Of a stretch of DNA of 64,000 nucleotides, positions 60,491-64,000 are shown piece by piece. Source of the DNA: G963676095 sp963676095 (lineage in GTDB: Bacteria > Bacteroidota > Bacteroidia > Bacteroidales > Prolixibacteraceae); contig OY781040.1 of NCBI GenBank assembly GCA_963676095.1, forward strand, positions 6,634,001 through 6,698,000, read 5' to 3'. The translations under genes were made by a program, and so were the position numbers. Under the pieces are notes generated by a model. The model ran no database searches. It was not told the DNA's origin and saw only the letters and a list, made by a program, of their open reading frames with translations. Position 1 is the first letter of the stretch, and every line of letters starts with the position of its first letter.

Positions 60491-60674
60491 CTCCTTTTTA
60501 ACTGAATTTTTATAGGGTTCCCTTTCCTTACACGATAGTAGTCGTGTAGCCTTAAGAGTTTTTTTTAATCTGTTTATTTAAACAAATGACAGCCTTGAAC
60601 TTTTCATTCTGTAGCTTGTTTTTAGAGGTGAAATTTTTCGAGGATAATAACGTGTTAAATAAATAGATTCGAAT

Positions 60675-61982
60675 ATGTCTGAATTTAAAATTCAAATGCC
60701 AAAACTTGGCGAGAGTGTTCAGGAAGCTACTATTACAAAATGGTTTGTGAAGGAAGGCGATAAGATAGAAGAAGATGATGCCTTGTTTGAAGTGGCGACG
60801 GAAAAGGTTGATTCTGAAATTCCATCTCCGGTTGACGGGGTAATTTCAAAAATTTTTTTTCAGGAAGATGCGCTTGTCCCGGTAGGTGAAATCGTGGCTA
60901 TTGTAACGATAGAAGGCGAAGAAGAGATTGCTTCCGAATCCGTAGAGGAAGTGCAGGCCCCAATAGAGCAGGAAAAGATAACGGAGGAAAAAACGACTTC
61001 TGATTCGGAAACAGAAACAACAAAGGTCACATCCGGTCGTTTTTATTCCCCTCTGGTTATGAGTATTGCCACCGCAGAAGGAGTTAGTTTTGATGAGCTT
61101 GAAAGTATTAATGGATCCGGAGAAAACGGACGGGTTCAGAAAGCGGATATCCTGAGGTATATTGAAGATAAAAAACAAGGGAAAACAATTTTGAAACAAC
61201 CGGAAGTTACAGATATTAAGAAAGAAATACCTCTGGCGAAACCAGCATCCAAAATTAGTCCTTCAATCGGAGCTGAAGATCAGATCATCGAGATGGACCG
61301 CATCCGGAAGATTATTGCCGAACGGATGGTCCAGTCTAAACATATTTCCCCGCATGTAACGTCAGTCGTTGAAGCAGACGTGACCAACCTGGTTCTCTGG
61401 AGACAAAAAAATAAGGATGAATTCTTTAGAAAATATGGAGAAAAAATCACGTTCATGCCAGTATTTACAGAAGCGGTGGCACTTGCTTTAAGCGAATATC
61501 CCCTGCTTAATTCTTCTGTTGACGAAGATAAAATTTATCTGCATAAAAATGCCAATATTGGAATTGCTGTAGCCAAACCTGACGGGAACCTGGTCGTTCC
61601 GGTTATCAAAGAAGCAGAACAAAAGAACCTGCTTGGACTGACAAAAGCGCTGAACCGGATGGCTGACGCGGCCCGGAATAATAAACTTGGAATGGATGAT
61701 TTCCAGGGTGGTACATTTACTATATCAAATTTTGGTTCGTTCAGGAATATCATTGGTACCCCAATTATTAATCAGCCCCAGGTAGCAATCCTAGCAACAG
61801 GCAACATCGAAAAGAAGCCGGCAGTTATGGAAACCCCGACCGGAGATGTAATTGTCGTACGCCATAAGATGTTTCTTTCGTTATCGTATGACCACCGGAT
61901 AATTGATGGTGCCCTGGGGGGGGCTTTTCTCAGGAGAATTGCCGATATTCTTGAAGATTTTGATATTAACAGAACAATTTAA
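60675..61982 (+). CDS. Dihydrolipoamide acyltransferase (E2) of a 2-oxoacid dehydrogenase
   Basis: A 435-aa E2 subunit. One lipoyl domain (1-80; Lys44 in E-V-A-T-E-K-V-D carries lipoate), a Glu/Thr-rich linker, a peripheral-subunit-binding domain (about 120-165, with Y-S-P-L-V and N-G-R-V-Q-K-A-D-I) and a catalytic domain ending in S-L-S-Y-D-H-R-I-I-D-G, with His407 and Asp411. The type is close to branched-chain (BkdB-like) complexes rather than pyruvate or 2-oxoglutarate E2, but the substrate is not certain. It precedes the E1 gene by 26 bases. Confidence 0.92.
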   Translation: MSEFKIQMPKLGESVQEATITKWFVKEGDKIEEDDALFEVATEKVDSEIPSPVDGVISKIFFQEDALVPVGEIVAIVTIEGEEEIASESVEEVQAPIEQEKITEEKTTSDSETETTKVTSGRFYSPLVMSIATAEGVSFDELESINGSGENGRVQKADILRYIEDKKQGKTILKQPEVTDIKKEIPLAKPASKISPSIGAEDQIIEMDRIRKIIAERMVQSKHISPHVTSVVEADVTNLVLWRQKNKDEFFRKYGEKITFMPVFTEAVALALSEYPLLNSSVDEDKIYLHKNANIGIAVAKPDGNLVVPVIKEAEQKNLLGLTKALNRMADAARNNKLGMDDFQGGTFTISNFGSFRNIIGTPIINQPQVAILATGNIEKKPAVMETPTGDVIVVRHKMFLSLSYDHRIIDGALGGAFLRRIADILEDFDINRTI

Positions 61983-62008
61983 GCTTGTTCATTTTTAATT
62001 AATATAGC

Positions 62009-64000
62009 ATGACAACAGTACCTAAAGTATATTCAATAAAGACTACACCAAAAGAGACGCTAGCCTCCTGGTACCGCTTGCTAAGGGTTGGAAGGGCAAT
62101 AGATGACAAGGCCCCGAATTACCTGAAACAGGCTATTGGCTGGTCTTATCATGCCCCATATGCAGGTCATGATGGCATCCAGCTGGCTATCGGACAGGTT
62201 TTTGAAAAGAAAGTTGACCATTTATTTTTATATTACCGCGATATGCTTTCTGCGTTATCAGCCGGATTAACTGCAGAAGAAATTATTCTTAACGGAATAT
62301 CCAAAGCTACAGATCCATCCAGTGGGGGGCGGCATATGTCTAATCATTTTGCCAAGGCAGACTGGAACATCCACAGCGTTTCTTCTCTTACAGGGAACCA
62401 CACACTCCATGCAGTTGGTGTTGCAAGGGCCATTAAATACTACGGGCAAAAGGCCGTTTCAATCAGTTCGCAAGGCGAATCGTCTGTATCAGAAGGTTTC
62501 GTTTACGAAGCTTTCAATGGCGCAAGCAAGGAAAAACTTCCTGTAATATTTGTGCTGCAGGACAATGGATATGGTATTTCCGTTCCTAAAAAAGATCAGA
62601 CGGCAGCCCGCAAAGTCGCCAACAACTTTCAGTCATTTAAAAATCTTCGGATTATCCATTGCAACGGGAAAGATGTTTTCGATTCTATGAATGCCATGAC
62701 CGAAGCAAAGAAACATGTACTTGAAGACGGCGGCCCGGTAATCGTTCAGGCAAATTGCGTCAGGATTCATTCTCACTCTAATTCGGACCGCCATGAGCTT
62801 TACCGTTCTGAATACGAGATGAATTATGTCATGGAATATGACCCCATATCCAAGTTCGAACGGCTATTGAAACGATATGGGCGTATGACTGACGAGGAAA
62901 TTACACAGATACAGGAAGAAGCAAAACAGATACTGAAAGCAGCACATAAAGCAGCCTTAAAAGCACCGGATCCTGATCCTAAAACGTACCTTGATTTTGT
63001 TCTGGCTGAACCATATAAATCAGAAAAATATCCGGAAGGGATACACAATCAGCAAGGGGAACCTAAAAAATTGATTATAGCATTGAATGAAACCCTGAAA
63101 GCCGAATTCACGAATAATCCTGACACCTTTCTTTACGGGCAGGATATGGCCAACAAAGATAAAGGAGGTATATTTAATGTATCCAAAGGACTTCAGCAAG
63201 AATTTGGTCCTCTAAGGGTTTTTAATGCTCCGATTGCAGAAGATTTTATCGTGGGAACTGCCAATGGGATGTCCAGGTATAATGAGAAAATCAGAGTGGT
63301 TGTAGAAGGCGCAGAATTCGCCGATTATTTTTGGCCAGCTATGGAGCAATATGTTGAATGCAGCCACGATTACTGGCGTTCGAACGGAAAGTTTACACCC
63401 AATGTAACGATACGTTTGGCCTCGGGTGGTTATATCGGGGGAGGACTCTATCATTCACAGACGATTGAAGGCGCATTGACCTCAATACCTGGGGTCCGTA
63501 TTGTTTATCCGTCATTTGCCGATGATGCTGCCGGTTTGCTCCGCACAGCCATTCGTTCGCGAGGCGTGACTATGTTTATGGAGCCCAAGGCATTGTACAA
63601 CGACCCCAAGGCAGCAACTGTTGTTCCCGACGATTTTGAAGTTCCTTTCGGAAAAGCACGGATCCGCAGGCCGGGTACAGATCTTTTGATGATTACTTAT
63701 GGAAATACAACTCATATGTGCCTGGAAGCTGCGGATAAATTATCTAAAGAAGATGGTTATGAATGTGAAGTGCTTGACCTGAGATCACTCATTCCCCTGG
63801 ATAAAGAAGCTATTCTTGACGGAGTAAAAAGAACGGGAAAAGTACTTGTGGTACACGAAGATAAAGTACATTCCGGTTTTGGGGCCGAGATTACTTCTCT
63901 GATTATGGAAGAAGCTTTTGAATACCTTGACGGACCAGTGCACCGGGTAGGTTCTCCCTTTACTCCGGTAGGCTTTCACAGGGCCCTGGAGAAGGTTATA
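62009..64000 (+). CDS. Fused alpha-beta E1 of 2-oxoacid dehydrogenase (truncated by window)
   Basis: 664 codons, open to the window edge, so the C-terminus is missing. It fuses an E1-alpha-like half (about 1-330) to an E1-beta-like half (from about 350). In the thiamine diphosphate motif the usual G-D-G is read as G-E-S (156-158) followed by S-V-S-E-G and D-N-G-Y-G-I-S (185-191). The beta half shows N-A-P-I-A-E and a later G-G-Y-I-G-G-G block. It would decarboxylate a 2-oxoacid, probably branched-chain, and pass the acyl group to the adjacent E2. Confidence 0.9.
   Translation, partial: MTTVPKVYSIKTTPKETLASWYRLLRVGRAIDDKAPNYLKQAIGWSYHAPYAGHDGIQLAIGQVFEKKVDHLFLYYRDMLSALSAGLTAEEIILNGISKATDPSSGGRHMSNHFAKADWNIHSVSSLTGNHTLHAVGVARAIKYYGQKAVSISSQGESSVSEGFVYEAFNGASKEKLPVIFVLQDNGYGISVPKKDQTAARKVANNFQSFKNLRIIHCNGKDVFDSMNAMTEAKKHVLEDGGPVIVQANCVRIHSHSNSDRHELYRSEYEMNYVMEYDPISKFERLLKRYGRMTDEEITQIQEEAKQILKAAHKAALKAPDPDPKTYLDFVLAEPYKSEKYPEGIHNQQGEPKKLIIALNETLKAEFTNNPDTFLYGQDMANKDKGGIFNVSKGLQQEFGPLRVFNAPIAEDFIVGTANGMSRYNEKIRVVVEGAEFADYFWPAMEQYVECSHDYWRSNGKFTPNVTIRLASGGYIGGGLYHSQTIEGALTSIPGVRIVYPSFADDAAGLLRTAIRSRGVTMFMEPKALYNDPKAATVVPDDFEVPFGKARIRRPGTDLLMITYGNTTHMCLEAADKLSKEDGYECEVLDLRSLIPLDKEAILDGVKRTGKVLVVHEDKVHSGFGAEITSLIMEEAFEYLDGPVHRVGSPFTPVGFHRALEKVI

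Overview
This window looks like chromosomal core sequence from a Bacteroidota bacterium, most likely of the order Bacteroidales. The reasons are: families typical of that phylum (OstA-like protein, DUF5063, DUF6340, DUF6786, a short DUF2795 protein, a LytS/LytTR pair, fused branched-chain-type E1); upstream sites matching the Bacteroidota -7 element TAnnTTTG; almost no Shine-Dalgarno sequences; and A+T-rich gaps between genes. I see no rRNA, tRNA, CRISPR array, insertion sequence, prophage or convincing replication origin. Genus cannot be read from the sequence.

Layout. 0.5-5.2 kb: late haem pathway operon hemN-hemG-hemF-hemH. 5.2-8.7 kb: an SSS-family solute transporter, divergent from a very short LytS-type kinase and LytTR regulator. 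8.8-14.3 kb: rseC-rnfBCDGEA (minus strand), a complete ion-pumping ferredoxin:NAD+ oxidoreductase. 14.6-18.5 kb: recG, then a LolD-like ATPase, a PduO-type adenosyltransferase and a DUF2795 protein. 18.5-24.1 kb (minus): guaB, a 64-codon gene, a parvulin-like lipoprotein, SurA and an OstA-like protein, the last four pointing to envelope biogenesis. 24.3-28.7 kb: recQ, DUF5063, a 3'-5' exonuclease and an RlmI-like methyltransferase. 29.1-34.1 kb: an RRM protein, then pyrB-pyrI-GAF/fRMsr behind a probable attenuator, and dnaA-yigZ. 34.3-40 kb: an MCE lipid-transport protein and a cell-wall amidase that share a C-terminal module, divergent from lptD. 40.4-43.9 kb: Cys-rich SlyD, aroC, a DUF134 DNA-binding protein and a dicarboxylate/amino-acid symporter. 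44.1-49.7 kb: fucose locus fucI-DUF6786-fucP-fucR. 49.7-55.4 kb: a DUF6340 lipoprotein, a large secreted gluzincin/beta-propeller/beta-barrel protein and a membrane metallophosphoesterase. 55.4-60.5 kb: an 800-base gap, an XRE/CI-type regulator, pyrK-pyrD, a serine hydrolase and an unknown exported protein. 60.7-64 kb: E2 and fused E1 of a 2-oxoacid dehydrogenase, the E1 cut by the window end.

The genes suggest an organism that makes haem with both O2-dependent and O2-independent enzymes, couples reduced ferredoxin to NAD+ through Rnf, has an LPS-bearing outer membrane, uses L-fucose and makes pyrimidines with a regulated PyrBI enzyme.

The most interesting signals are regulatory or architectural: (1) a pyrB leader with a strong terminator hairpin inside a Phe-rich leader ORF that overlaps the pyrB start codon, an arrangement like the enterobacterial pyrBI attenuator; (2) a promoter-like sequence enclosed by 19-bp inverted repeats upstream of fucR, possibly invertible or MITE-derived; (3) an MCE protein ending in the same SPOR-like module as the neighbouring amidase; (4) an uncharacterised outer-membrane protein with a complete HExxH...E gluzincin signature; (5) a palindrome TTTACATTTGTAAA shared by the XRE regulator promoter and the serine hydrolase start.
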